A stretch of DNA of 29,135 nucleotides, taken from contig QCTA01000005.1 of assembly GCA_003211335.1 (NCBI GenBank), positions 1-29,135 on the forward strand, written 5' to 3'. A model generated the notes under the pieces. The model worked only from the letters and a program-made list of their open reading frames with translations. It was not told where the DNA came from and ran no database searches. The position numbers and the translations under genes were made by a program. The stretch is from Prochlorococcus sp. AG-670-O11. GTDB taxonomy: Bacteria > Cyanobacteriota > Cyanobacteriia > PCC-6307 > Cyanobiaceae. The first letter of the stretch is position 1. Every line of letters begins with the position of its first letter. Shown in pieces: positions 9,583-17,702 of the stretch.

Positions 9583-12483
9583 ATGGTTAAAAAAAATATT
9601 GATATTAATGGGAATAATTCTATAAATATTCGAGGTGCTCGACAACATAATTTAAAAAATATAGACCTCACACTTCCAAGAAATAAATTTATTGTTTTTA
9701 CAGGTGTAAGTGGCAGTGGCAAGAGTTCTTTGGCTTTTGATACTATTTTTGCTGAAGGTCAAAGGAGATATGTTGAAAGTCTTTCTGCTTATGCCAGACA
9801 ATTTTTAGGTCAAGTTGATAAACCTGATGTGGATAATATTGAAGGATTATCGCCTGCTATTTCTATAGATCAAAAATCAACGAGTCATAACCCTCGATCA
9901 ACTGTTGGAACTGTAACTGAAATACAAGATTATTTAAGATTATTATTTGGGCGAGCTGGAGAACCTCATTGTCATCACTGTGGTCTTCCGATTGCTCCTC
10001 AAACAATTGATGAAATGGTTGATCAAATAGTTTTGCTGCCTGAAGGAACGAGATATCAATTGCTTGCACCTGTAGTAAGGGGTAAAAAAGGAACCCATGT
10101 AAAATTACTTAGTGGATTAGCTGCAGAAGGTTTTGCTCGAGTAAGGATTAATGGTGAGGTGAGAGAACTTGCAGATAGTATTGAATTAGATAAAAATCAT
10201 GTTCATAATATTGAGGTCGTAGTTGACCGATTGATTGCGAGAGAGGGTATTCAGGAAAGGTTAAATGACTCTTTGCAAACTTGCCTTAAAAGAGGGGATG
10301 GATTATCTATCGTAGAAGTTGTTCCAAAAAAAGGAGATACTTTACCTCCGAATTTAGAAAAAGAAAAGTTATATTCAGAGAATTATGCATGTCCAATTCA
10401 TGGATCTATTGTAGAAGAGCTGTCTCCAAGACTATTTTCCTTCAATAGTCCTTATGGTGCATGTCCTGACTGTCATGGTATTGGATATTTAAAAAAATTT
10501 ACTGCAGATAGAGTAATACCTGATCCTTCTTTACCTGTTTATGCTGCAATAGCTCCTTGGAGTGAAAAAGATAATACTTATTACTTCTCACTACTTTATT
10601 CAGTTGGTCAAGCTTATGGCTTCGAATTAAAAACGCCTTGGAAAGATTTAAGTGATTTACAAAAAAATGTTTTACTTTTAGGATCAGATAAGCCAATAAA
10701 AATTCAAGCTGATAGTCGTTTTAAAAGTGCTGGCGGTTTTGAAAGACTTTTTGATGGGATTTTGCCAATTTTAGAAAGGCAATTAAGCGAATCTAATGGA
10801 GAATCAGTAAAACAAAAGCTTGAAAAATATTTAGAATTAGTTCCTTGTAAAACATGTTCCGGTAAAAGATTAAAACCAGAAGCACTTGCCGTTAAGATCG
10901 GACCTTATAACATTACTGATTTGACTTCTATCAGCGTTTCGGAAACTTTATTGCATATTGAAAAAATAATGGGTTTAAGTAAAAATATAAAAGACAATAT
11001 TTCTTTATCTGAAAAACAAAAACAAATCGGCGAATTAGTCTTAAAAGAAATTCGACTTCGTTTAAAGTTTCTTATAAATGTAGGTTTAGATTATTTAACT
11101 TTAGATAGACCTGCAATGACTTTATCGGGTGGAGAAGCTCAACGTATTAGATTAGCAACTCAAATTGGAGCGGGTTTAACGGGAGTTTTATATGTCTTGG
11201 ATGAACCAAGTATTGGTTTGCACCAAAGAGATAATGATAGATTACTTGAAACATTAAAAAATCTCAGAGACTTAGGAAATACTCTTGTTGTTGTTGAACA
11301 TGATGAAGATACTATGAAAGCTGCTGATTACTTAGTAGATATTGGACCAGGTGCAGGAGTCTATGGAGGGGAAATTATTGCAAAAGGTACTTTTGAAGAT
11401 GTTTTAAATTCAAAGAAGTCATTAACTGGAGCATATCTTAGCGGAAGAAAATCAATTCCTACTCCAAAAGAGCGAAGATCTTCAGTCAAGAAAAGTCTAA
11501 TTTTAAAAAACTGCGTTAAAAATAATCTTAAAAATATATCTGTCGAATTTCCTTTAGGCAGATTAGTTTCTGTAACTGGAGTGAGTGGAAGTGGAAAAAG
11601 TACATTGGTTAATGAATTATTACATCCTGCACTTTGTCACTCTCTTGGTTTAAAGGTTCCTTTCCCTAAAGGTGTGAAAGAGTTAAAAGGAATAAAAGCT
11701 ATAGATAAGGTCATTGTTATTGATCAATCCCCTATTGGAAGAACACCTAGATCAAACCCTGCTACTTACACTGGTGCTTTTGATCCAATCAGACAGTTAT
11801 TTACTGCAACAGTAGAAGCTAAAGCTAGAGGCTATCAAGCTGGACAATTTAGTTTTAATGTAAAAGGTGGTAGATGTGAAGCTTGTAGAGGGCAAGGAGT
11901 TAATGTTATTGAGATGAATTTTCTACCTGATGTTTATGTGCAGTGTGATGTATGTAAAGGGGCTCGTTTTAATAGAGAAACGCTTCAAGTTAAGTACAAA
12001 GGTTTTAACATTTCAGATGTTTTAGAAATGACTGTTGAACAAGCATCTGAAATTTTTTCTGCCATTCCTCAAGCGGCTGATAGATTATCCACATTAGTAG
12101 ATGTAGGTCTTGGTTACGTCAAGTTAGGTCAGCCAGCACCAACATTATCCGGTGGTGAAGCACAAAGAGTAAAATTAGCTACTGAGTTATCTAAAAGAGC
12201 TACTGGCAAAACTTTGTATTTAATTGATGAGCCAACAACAGGTTTAAGTTTCTTCGATGTTCATAAACTTATGGATGTAATTCAACGTTTAGTTGATAAA
12301 GGCAATTCTGTGATAGTTATTGAACATAATTTAGATGTTATTAGATGTTCAGATTGGATAATTGATCTCGGACCTGATGGCGGTGATAAAGGTGGAGAGA
12401 TAATAGTAGAGGGCACACCTGAAGATGTTGCGAAGCATTCAACAAGTTATACAGCTAATTATTTAAAACAAGCTCTTAACTAG
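9583..12483 (+). CDS. uvrA: Excinuclease ABC subunit A
   Basis: Damage-recognition ATPase of nucleotide excision repair; a dimer loads UvrB at lesions. The 966 residues fit the family (E. coli 940). There are two ABC modules: Walker A GVSGSGKS at 41-48 and again at 666-673, with two signature blocks (TLSGGEAQRIRLATQ and TLSGGEAQRVKLATE) and Walker B segments YVLDEPSIGLHQ and YLIDEPTTGLSF. The second zinc finger is intact as C765-x2-C768-x19-C788-x2-C791, the module needed for damaged-DNA binding. CHHC (first zinc module) and CPDC/CKTCSG motifs are also present. The coding frame is uninterrupted. It lies directly downstream of recN. Confidence 0.98.
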   Translation: MVKKNIDINGNNSINIRGARQHNLKNIDLTLPRNKFIVFTGVSGSGKSSLAFDTIFAEGQRRYVESLSAYARQFLGQVDKPDVDNIEGLSPAISIDQKSTSHNPRSTVGTVTEIQDYLRLLFGRAGEPHCHHCGLPIAPQTIDEMVDQIVLLPEGTRYQLLAPVVRGKKGTHVKLLSGLAAEGFARVRINGEVRELADSIELDKNHVHNIEVVVDRLIAREGIQERLNDSLQTCLKRGDGLSIVEVVPKKGDTLPPNLEKEKLYSENYACPIHGSIVEELSPRLFSFNSPYGACPDCHGIGYLKKFTADRVIPDPSLPVYAAIAPWSEKDNTYYFSLLYSVGQAYGFELKTPWKDLSDLQKNVLLLGSDKPIKIQADSRFKSAGGFERLFDGILPILERQLSESNGESVKQKLEKYLELVPCKTCSGKRLKPEALAVKIGPYNITDLTSISVSETLLHIEKIMGLSKNIKDNISLSEKQKQIGELVLKEIRLRLKFLINVGLDYLTLDRPAMTLSGGEAQRIRLATQIGAGLTGVLYVLDEPSIGLHQRDNDRLLETLKNLRDLGNTLVVVEHDEDTMKAADYLVDIGPGAGVYGGEIIAKGTFEDVLNSKKSLTGAYLSGRKSIPTPKERRSSVKKSLILKNCVKNNLKNISVEFPLGRLVSVTGVSGSGKSTLVNELLHPALCHSLGLKVPFPKGVKELKGIKAIDKVIVIDQSPIGRTPRSNPATYTGAFDPIRQLFTATVEAKARGYQAGQFSFNVKGGRCEACRGQGVNVIEMNFLPDVYVQCDVCKGARFNRETLQVKYKGFNISDVLEMTVEQASEIFSAIPQAADRLSTLVDVGLGYVKLGQPAPTLSGGEAQRVKLATELSKRATGKTLYLIDEPTTGLSFFDVHKLMDVIQRLVDKGNSVIVIEHNLDVIRCSDWIIDLGPDGGDKGGEIIVEGTPEDVAKHSTSYTANYLKQALN

Positions 12484-12526
12484 TTGTATTTCTTTTTATT
12501 GTTAATATAAAAGCTTGCAAATTATT

Positions 12527-12548
12527 CTTTTAGAGAGTGCTCTAAAAG
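12527..12548. repeat. Perfect 9-bp inverted repeat downstream of uvrA
   Basis: CTTTTAGAG - AGTG - CTCTAAAAG: nine perfectly paired bases around a 4-base loop, 44 bases past the uvrA stop and about 120 bases before spsA. It is not directly followed by a T run; the nearest one begins about 15 bases later. It could be an imperfect terminator for recN-uvrA or an operator for spsA. Which one cannot be decided from sequence. Confidence 0.6.
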
Positions 12549-12671
12549 TAGTGACAGTAACATTTTTTTGATTTATAGTTTTATAAAAATAAAAATCATA
12601 ATGGTTTTTTAACATTTATTTAGCGAAATTCAGCTTATTACTAATAACAGATTGTATCTGAGAAGTGCCAA

Positions 12672-14084
12672 ATGGGTTTGAAATTCTTACATTTGCATTT
12701 GCATGGATTAATACGTTCTAACAAACTTGAATTGGGTAGAGATTCAGATACTGGAGGACAAACTCAATATGTTTTAGAGTTGGTAAAAAGTTTAGCTAAT
12801 ATGCCTGATGTTGATCAAGTAGATTTAGTTACTCGTCTTATTAACGATAATAAAGTTGATAGTTCTTATTCAAAACAGAAAGAGTTTATCGAACCAGGAG
12901 CACAAATCTTAAGATTTCAATTTGGACCCAATAAGTATTTAAGAAAAGAGTTATTTTGGCCTTATTTAGACGAATTAACTCAAAATCTTATTCAGTATTA
13001 TCAAAAGCAGGAAAATAAACCTAGTTTTATTCATGCTCATTATGCAGATGCTGGCTATGTAGGAGTTCGATTAAGCAAAGCTTTAAAAGTACCTTTTATT
13101 TTTACAGGCCATTCTTTAGGAAGAGAGAAAAAAAGAAAACTACTTGAAGCTGGGTTAGAAATTAATCAAATTGAAAAACTATACTGTATTAGTAAAAGAA
13201 TTAATGCAGAGGAAGAGGCTTTAAAATGTGCAGATGTTGTTGTGACAAGTACCAAACAAGAAGCTGTATATCAATATTCTCATTATCATTCCTTTTCGCT
13301 TGAAAAATCTAAAGTTATTGCCCCAGGAGTTAATCATAAGAAATTTCATCATATTCATTCAACAACTGAGACATTTGAAATTGACAATATGATGCTCCCT
13401 TTTTTGAAAGATTTAAGAAAGCCTCCTATTTTGTCTATTTCTAGAGCAGTAAGAAGAAAAAATATTCCTTCCTTAGTAGAAGCTTATGGACGATCAGATA
13501 AATTAAAAAGGAAAACTAATTTAATTTTAGTTTTAGGTTGTAGAGATAATACATCAAAACTTGATCCACAACAAAGAGATGTTTTTCAAAAGATCTTTGA
13601 AATGATAGATAAATATAACTTATATGGGAAAGTGGCTTATCCAAAAAAACATTCTCCAGCAAATATTCCAGCATTATATAGATGGGCAGCTAGTAGGGAA
13701 GGAATCTTTGTGAATCCATCCTTAACAGAGCCTTTTGGTCTAACATTGCTCGAAGCCTCTTCATGTGGTCTACCGATTATTGCTACAGATGATGGAGGGC
13801 CTAAAGAGATTAATTCAAAATGTCGTAATGGCTCATTAGTGGATGTAACTGATGTTAATAAGTTGAAAATTGCTCTTGAAAAAGGTATTTCGAACAGTTC
13901 TCAATGGAAATTATGGAGTAGAAATGGAATCGAAGGAGTTCATAGACATTTTAGTTGGAATACTCATGTCAGAAATTATTTATCAATTTTGACAGGTCAA
14001 TCTCAAAAATCTTCTATGGTGTTTTCATCCGGAATCAAAGAAAGTTGTTTGAAAGGTAATTCTTCACTTATAAAACCCCATTGA
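12672..14084 (+). CDS. spsA: Sucrose-phosphate synthase-type glycosyltransferase, single domain
   Basis: GT4-family enzyme predicted to make sucrose-6-phosphate from UDP-glucose and fructose-6-phosphate, a compatible-solute step. Typical SPS blocks are DSDTGGQTQYVLELVKSLA (25-43), HAHYADAG (121-128), TGHSLGREKKRKLL (145-158), SISRAVRRKN (255-264) and the donor-binding E-x7-E at 353-361 (EPFGLTLLE). The GT domain ends near 440 with HRHFSWNTHVRNYLSIL. Many cyanobacterial SPS proteins continue with a HAD phosphatase-like domain of about 200 residues; here only about 30 residues follow. That tail (from residue 444) is encoded antisense to the C-terminal codons of the small conserved gene on the other strand. 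Single-domain SPS exists in other cyanobacteria, so the enzyme may be functional. A separate sucrose-phosphate phosphatase is not in this window. A GAGAAG before the ATG can serve as ribosome binding site. Confidence 0.88.
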   Translation: MGLKFLHLHLHGLIRSNKLELGRDSDTGGQTQYVLELVKSLANMPDVDQVDLVTRLINDNKVDSSYSKQKEFIEPGAQILRFQFGPNKYLRKELFWPYLDELTQNLIQYYQKQENKPSFIHAHYADAGYVGVRLSKALKVPFIFTGHSLGREKKRKLLEAGLEINQIEKLYCISKRINAEEEALKCADVVVTSTKQEAVYQYSHYHSFSLEKSKVIAPGVNHKKFHHIHSTTETFEIDNMMLPFLKDLRKPPILSISRAVRRKNIPSLVEAYGRSDKLKRKTNLILVLGCRDNTSKLDPQQRDVFQKIFEMIDKYNLYGKVAYPKKHSPANIPALYRWAASREGIFVNPSLTEPFGLTLLEASSCGLPIIATDDGGPKEINSKCRNGSLVDVTDVNKLKIALEKGISNSSQWKLWSRNGIEGVHRHFSWNTHVRNYLSILTGQSQKSSMVFSSGIKESCLKGNSSLIKPH

Positions 14085-14263
14085 TCAAAAATTGTTGGGT
14101 CAGAATGAATGATTAATTGATTCTTTTGTGTTTTTTTTAATTTAAAGCCTTTTTGAGACAGTTTTTTAATTAGCTTAGCTGTTTCTTCAAATCGAGAAGC
14201 CATTGCATCAAGACTTACACAGTCACTGGTTAAGCCATCGTCTTTCCATGTAAAAAAACTCAT
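14003..14263 (-). CDS. Small conserved cyanobacterial protein of unknown function
   Basis: An 86-residue protein that I recognise as a cyanobacterial conserved hypothetical family, without known function. Marked parts are the N-terminal SFFTWKDDGLTSDCVSLDAM, a helix MASRFEETAKLIKKLSQKGF, then HSDPTIFDQWGFISEELPFK near the C-terminus. There is no signal peptide or membrane helix. It starts 11 bases after the mraY stop and is likely co-transcribed with DUF3134 and mraY. Its last 26 codons, including the WGFISEE block, overlap the 3' end of spsA on the opposite strand by 82 bases, so both genes share constrained DNA. Confidence 0.78.
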   Translation of the reverse strand: MSFFTWKDDGLTSDCVSLDAMASRFEETAKLIKKLSQKGFKLKKTQKNQLIIHSDPTIFDQWGFISEELPFKQLSLIPDENTIEDF

Positions 14264-14274
14264 AATTAGATATT

Positions 14275-15354
14275 CTAAAGATTTATTTTTAAAACTATAC
14301 CTAAAACAACGAGTAATATGTTTATTTTCCAGAAGCTTTGAACTATTTTTTCTTCTTTGATTCCCTTTAGTTCAAAGTGATGATGAATTGGTGTCATTAA
14401 AAAGACTCTTTTTCCATTTTTAAATAATTTTTTTGTAATTTTAAAATATCCTACTTGAATAATTACTGATAGAGTTTCAAAAATAAATATTCCTGAGATA
14501 ATAAATAACGTAAAAAAACTATTTGTTAAAATTGCAATAGATCCTAATGTTGCGCCAATTGTTAATGATCCAGTATCCCCCATAAATATTTTTGCAGGAT
14601 ATTTATTGTATTTAAGAAAGCCTATACATAAACCACACATTGCATAAGAAATAAGACCATAAATTATTAATTCTTTTTGACTTTTAATAAATATTTCTGT
14701 ACCAAGGCCAAAAAAGACTATTGAGCTGCAGCCAGAGGCTAATCCATCTAAGCCGTCAGTTAAATTTACTGCATTGCTTAAACCTACTAAAGTAAAAAAA
14801 CAGATTGGAAAAATTAATATATTTGTATCTAGACTCCAATTATTAGTAATAGTGATTAAAGGATTAATATAATTGCTTTGAGCCGCGAATATAATAAATA
14901 ATATTGAAACTAATGCTTGTAAAATGAATTTTTCATTCGATTTCAAACCTGTATTTCTTTTGTTTGTAATACTTAAATAATCATCTAAAAATCCGATAAT
15001 TAGAAAGCCTGTAGTACAGAAAAATAATAATGATATCCCAACAGAATTTAAGCTATTGTTAACCACTAAAAGTAATGTTAAGAATGGCAGGACTATAAAT
15101 ATTCCTCCTATTGTAGGAGTATTTTTTTTATTAAAATGAACAGAAGGGCCATCATCTCTAATGCTTTGGAATAAATTTAACAGTTTAATTCTCTTTAAAC
15201 CATATTTTGTTATTACTAAAGAAATTAAACTAAAAGTTAAAAAAATATTAATTATTAGTAAATTATTGAAAATGCAGGAATTTACAATTATGGAAAATAA
15301 AATTAAAAAAAATAATGATCTAAGACTTAATGATTTATTCTTCCCAATCATCAT
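14275..15354 (-). CDS. mraY: Phospho-N-acetylmuramoyl-pentapeptide transferase
   Basis: Integral membrane enzyme that transfers phospho-MurNAc-pentapeptide from UDP to undecaprenyl phosphate, making lipid I of peptidoglycan synthesis. The 359 residues show about ten hydrophobic segments. Family motifs are RDDGPSVHFNKKNTPTIGG (66-84), the catalytic DDY (124-126), NLTDGLDGLASG (197-208), MGDTGS (258-263) and the His triad TPIHHHFELKG (321-331). Two ATG codons stand in tandem (MMIGKN); either start overlaps the end of the DUF3134 gene by 20 or 17 bases, so translation is probably coupled. It is away from any mur/fts cluster, as usual in cyanobacteria. Confidence 0.96.
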   Translation of the reverse strand: MMIGKNKSLSLRSLFFLILFSIIVNSCIFNNLLIINIFLTFSLISLVITKYGLKRIKLLNLFQSIRDDGPSVHFNKKNTPTIGGIFIVLPFLTLLLVVNNSLNSVGISLLFFCTTGFLIIGFLDDYLSITNKRNTGLKSNEKFILQALVSILFIIFAAQSNYINPLITITNNWSLDTNILIFPICFFTLVGLSNAVNLTDGLDGLASGCSSIVFFGLGTEIFIKSQKELIIYGLISYAMCGLCIGFLKYNKYPAKIFMGDTGSLTIGATLGSIAILTNSFFTLFIISGIFIFETLSVIIQVGYFKITKKLFKNGKRVFLMTPIHHHFELKGIKEEKIVQSFWKINILLVVLGIVLKINL

Positions 15355-15613
15355 CTGAAGAATCTTCTTCGGTTTTATACTCCTCCTTTTCTCCCATTAA
15401 AGCTGAAAGTTCCTCTTCTTCAATTGTACTTATCTCTTGAGAATCTCCATCTTTTTCATTTACAAGTCTTCCAGTTTCTTCTAGCCAAGATAGTAAATCA
15501 GGTTCTTCTCTTAATGGTAATACAGGAGCAGGATCTTCTCTGTGATAGCAAGTTAAAGCTGGATTTACTTCAGCAATTTCATTTAATCTAAGTTTGAGTT
15601 TATTAGAGTCCAT
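15335..15613 (-). CDS. DUF3134 family small acidic protein
   Basis: A 92-residue cyanobacterial protein. The core NPALTCYHREDPAPVLPLRE followed by EPDLLSWLEETGRL is the DUF3134 pattern. The rest is acidic and low-complexity, ending EEDSSDDDWEE. I choose the ATG that gives MDSNKLKLRL; an ATG 27 bases upstream would add MVYECKFFT, and neither has a clear ribosome binding site. The 3' end overlaps mraY on the same strand. Function is unknown; no catalytic or membrane motif is visible. Confidence 0.82.
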   Translation of the reverse strand: MDSNKLKLRLNEIAEVNPALTCYHREDPAPVLPLREEPDLLSWLEETGRLVNEKDGDSQEISTIEEEELSALMGEKEEYKTEEDSSDDDWEE

Positions 15614-15668
15614 TGTAAAAAACTTACATTCATATACCATAATACATAAACATGTATTTGAAAAAATT

Positions 15669-15872
15669 TTGTTTTACAAAGATAACTTAAAATATTTTTT
15701 AATTTGGCCAATTTCAACTCTTTTAGCTATTTTTTTAAGATACTTTGGTTCTGTAAAGCCAGAAGTTTTATTAATTAATAATTATCTTGTACTGTTCTTA
15801 GTTTTTGGCCCAGCACTTGTAGTTACAATAATATTAGTTTTTAATAAAAGTTTGAAAGCTAAAAGCAATTAA
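15669..15872 (+). CDS. Small two-helix membrane protein upstream of argG
   Basis: Open frame of 67 residues from a TTG start. It shows two hydrophobic helices, FLIWPISTLLAIFLRYFG and LLINNYLVLFLVFGPALVVT, and a basic C-terminus (NKSLKAKSN), so a small thylakoid or plasma-membrane protein is likely. There is no ATG in frame. A farther TTG (at 15594) would give 92 residues but would place the start inside the divergent DUF3134 gene, so the shorter form is preferred. It lies 33 bases before argG. I do not recognise the family; the hydrophobic pattern and the absence of an opposite gene support it being real, but the start is uncertain. Confidence 0.6.
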   Translation: MFYKDNLKYFLIWPISTLLAIFLRYFGSVKPEVLLINNYLVLFLVFGPALVVTIILVFNKSLKAKSN

Positions 15873-15890
15873 GTTTTCAAATTTTTAACT

Positions 15891-15896
15891 GGAGGT
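15891..15896 (+). promoter_or_regulatory. Strong Shine-Dalgarno of argG
   Basis: GGAGGT stands 9 bases before the argG ATG. It is the clearest ribosome binding site in the window, where most genes lack one, and it fixes the argG start. Confidence 0.8.
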
Positions 15897-15905
15897 AAAA
15901 TTTTA

Positions 15906-17114
15906 ATGCAGAAGATAAAAAAAGTTGTTCTTGCCTATTCAGGAGGGGTTGATACTAGTGTTTGTATTCCTTATTTAAAGAATGAATATGGGATTTCAGA
16001 AGTCGTAACTTTTGTAGCTGATCTTGGTCAAGGAGATGATTTAGAGAGTATTAGACAGAAAGCTTTAAACTCAGGTGCGTCAAAATCTGTGATTGGTAAT
16101 TTAGTAGACCCTTTTGTGGAAAAGTATGCTTTCCCAGCTATTAGAGCTAATGCGCTCTATGGAGAAAAGTATCCCTTATCAACTGCTTTGGCTAGACCTT
16201 TGATAGCTGAAAATCTTGTATGTTTAGCGAGAGAATTAAATGCTGATGCTGTGGCACATGGTTGTACAGGAAAAGGAAATGATCAAGTAAGATTCGACTT
16301 AGCTATTAATGCGTTAGGGCCTGATTTAAAGATAATTACACCTGCTAGGGAATGGAGGATGAGTAGAGAAGAAGCTATTTTGTATGGAGAAAAATTTGGA
16401 ATTCCTGCACCTGTATCTAAGCGGTCACCTTATTCGATTGACGTAAATCTTCTTGGTCGTAGTGTAGAAGCTGGTTTATTGGAAGATCCAATGCAAGAAC
16501 CAAATGAAGATGTTTTTGCTATGACTTCATCTATTAATAACGCACCAGATGTTTCAAAAGACATAGAAATTGTGTATAAAAATGGATTTCCTATAGCAAT
16601 AGGAAATGAATTTTTAAGTCCTGTAGAGATTATTCAAAAAGCTAATTCTCTAGCAGGAGAACATGGTTTTGGAAGAATAGATATGATTGAAGATAGAGTT
16701 GTCGGTATTAAAAGTAGAGAAATCTATGAGACCCCTGGTCTTTTACTTCTTATAAAAGCGCATAAAGAATTGGAAAGTATAACATTAAATGCAGATGTAT
16801 TAGATTTTAAAAATTTAGTAGAAAAAAAATGGGGTCAATTAGTTTATCAGGGGTTTTGGTTCGGTCCTCTTAAGCAAGCATTAGATTGTTTTATTGATTC
16901 CACGCAAAAGTCTGTTAACGGTAAAGTGAAAATAAGATTGCACAAGGGCAATGCAACAATAATTGGTCGTTCTTCTGAAAATAATTCTCTCTACAGGGAA
17001 GATTTAGCAACCTACAGTAAAGATGATACTTTTAATCATAAACAAGCGGAAGGATTTATTTATATGTGGGGGATGTCTAATAAAATATGGGCAGAATTAA
17101 ATTCAAAAGATTAA
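15906..17114 (+). CDS. argG: Argininosuccinate synthase
   Basis: ATP-dependent condensation of citrulline and aspartate to argininosuccinate, the penultimate step of arginine synthesis. The 402 residues match the family. The N-type ATP pyrophosphatase P-loop AYSGGVDTS is at 10-18. Further conserved parts are [41 protein letters not shown] and [15 protein letters not shown]. The start follows a perfect GGAGGT. The gene converges with rpsF, leaving 10 bases between the stop codons. Confidence 0.98.
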   Translation: MQKIKKVVLAYSGGVDTSVCIPYLKNEYGISEVVTFVADLGQGDDLESIRQKALNSGASKSVIGNLVDPFVEKYAFPAIRANALYGEKYPLSTALARPLIAENLVCLARELNADAVAHGCTGKGNDQVRFDLAINALGPDLKIITPAREWRMSREEAILYGEKFGIPAPVSKRSPYSIDVNLLGRSVEAGLLEDPMQEPNEDVFAMTSSINNAPDVSKDIEIVYKNGFPIAIGNEFLSPVEIIQKANSLAGEHGFGRIDMIEDRVVGIKSREIYETPGLLLLIKAHKELESITLNADVLDFKNLVEKKWGQLVYQGFWFGPLKQALDCFIDSTQKSVNGKVKIRLHKGNATIIGRSSENNSLYREDLATYSKDDTFNHKQAEGFIYMWGMSNKIWAELNSKD

Positions 17115-17124
17115 TGACTAGTAT

Positions 17125-17592
17125 TCAAGACTCTAGAGGCTCTTTTACTTGAGGAACTGAAACTTCTGAAGTTACTGTATTCTTGTCATTACTCTCTTCT
17201 ACTTTTGATTCTGATTTAATATTTGAGTCAATATTTTCAGGTTTTGTTTTTTCTGATTGATTAGTCTCTTTATTGGAGGCTCTTGGCGTTGGTAAAGGTC
17301 CTTCTTGTTTAACTGTTAAATATCTTATTACATCTTCGCTTAAGCGCATCGCTTTTTCTATTTTAAATATATGTTGGCCATCACCTTGATGACTTAATTG
17401 AACATAAATTCCTTCTCTATGTTTTGCTATTTGATAAGCTAATCTCCTCTTACCTCTCATTTGGCTATCAATGATTTTACCTCCTAGCTCTTCTAGGAGT
17501 TTATTGTATTTATCAATGTGATTGGTTACTTCGTCCTCCGCGATGTCGGGGCGAAGGATGTACATTGTTTCGTAATAAATTTGATCAGTCAT
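17125..17592 (-). CDS. rpsF: 30S ribosomal protein S6, with long acidic/charged C-terminal tail
   Basis: Binds S18 and the central domain of 16S rRNA in the small subunit. The first 100 residues form the S6 fold: [17 protein letters not shown], then [20 protein letters not shown] and [11 protein letters not shown], ending with [15 protein letters not shown]. The remaining 50 or so residues are Lys/Glu/Ser/Asn-rich and probably disordered; many cyanobacterial S6 proteins also have extensions. I choose the ATG giving [11 protein letters not shown] over a TTG four codons upstream, because the ATG gives the usual S6 N-terminus. rpsR is not adjacent. The leader contains a stem-bulge-stem (see separate entry), so autoregulation is possible. 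Confidence 0.95.
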   Translation of the reverse strand: MTDQIYYETMYILRPDIAEDEVTNHIDKYNKLLEELGGKIIDSQMRGKRRLAYQIAKHREGIYVQLSHQGDGQHIFKIEKAMRLSEDVIRYLTVKQEGPLPTPRASNKETNQSEKTKPENIDSNIKSESKVEESNDKNTVTSEVSVPQVKEPLES

Positions 17593-17597
17593 AATTT

Positions 17598-17639
17598 CAG
17601 ACAAGGTCTTTGGCTCAGAATATGCTTAATGAGCGTCTG
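17598..17639 (-). promoter_or_regulatory. Stem-bulge-stem in the rpsF mRNA leader
   Basis: Read in the rpsF direction, CAGACGCTCA is followed by a 12-base loop, then TGAGC, a 10-base one-sided bulge (CAAAGACCTT) and GTCTG, ending five bases before the rpsF ATG. Two perfect 5-bp stems would thus stack with one strand continuous. A structure this close to the start could hide the ribosome site and mediate control by S6. Known S6:S18 leader elements have a stem-bulge-hairpin layout with a CCG trinucleotide in the bulge; the CCG is not seen here, so identity is only inferred. Confidence 0.4.
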
Positions 17640-17702
17640 TTCATTACTTACGATACATTATGAAGGTCAAATTTCTCATGTACTGATATTTATTTATTTG
17701 AT

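Noticed and set aside
12601..12612. ATG GTT TTT TAA mini-ORF upstream of spsA
   Set aside because: No ribosome site; such tiny ORFs are expected by chance in this A/T-rich DNA.
12484..12671. Small regulatory RNA of the Yfr type in the uvrA-spsA gap
   Set aside because: No Yfr1 core (ACTCCTCACAC) or other recognisable Yfr motif; only the inverted repeats already listed.
17128..17147. CTCTAGAG palindrome followed by CTTTT at the rpsF/argG junction, as bidirectional terminator
   Set aside because: The palindrome lies inside the rpsF coding region and leaves almost no loop; termination is not supported.
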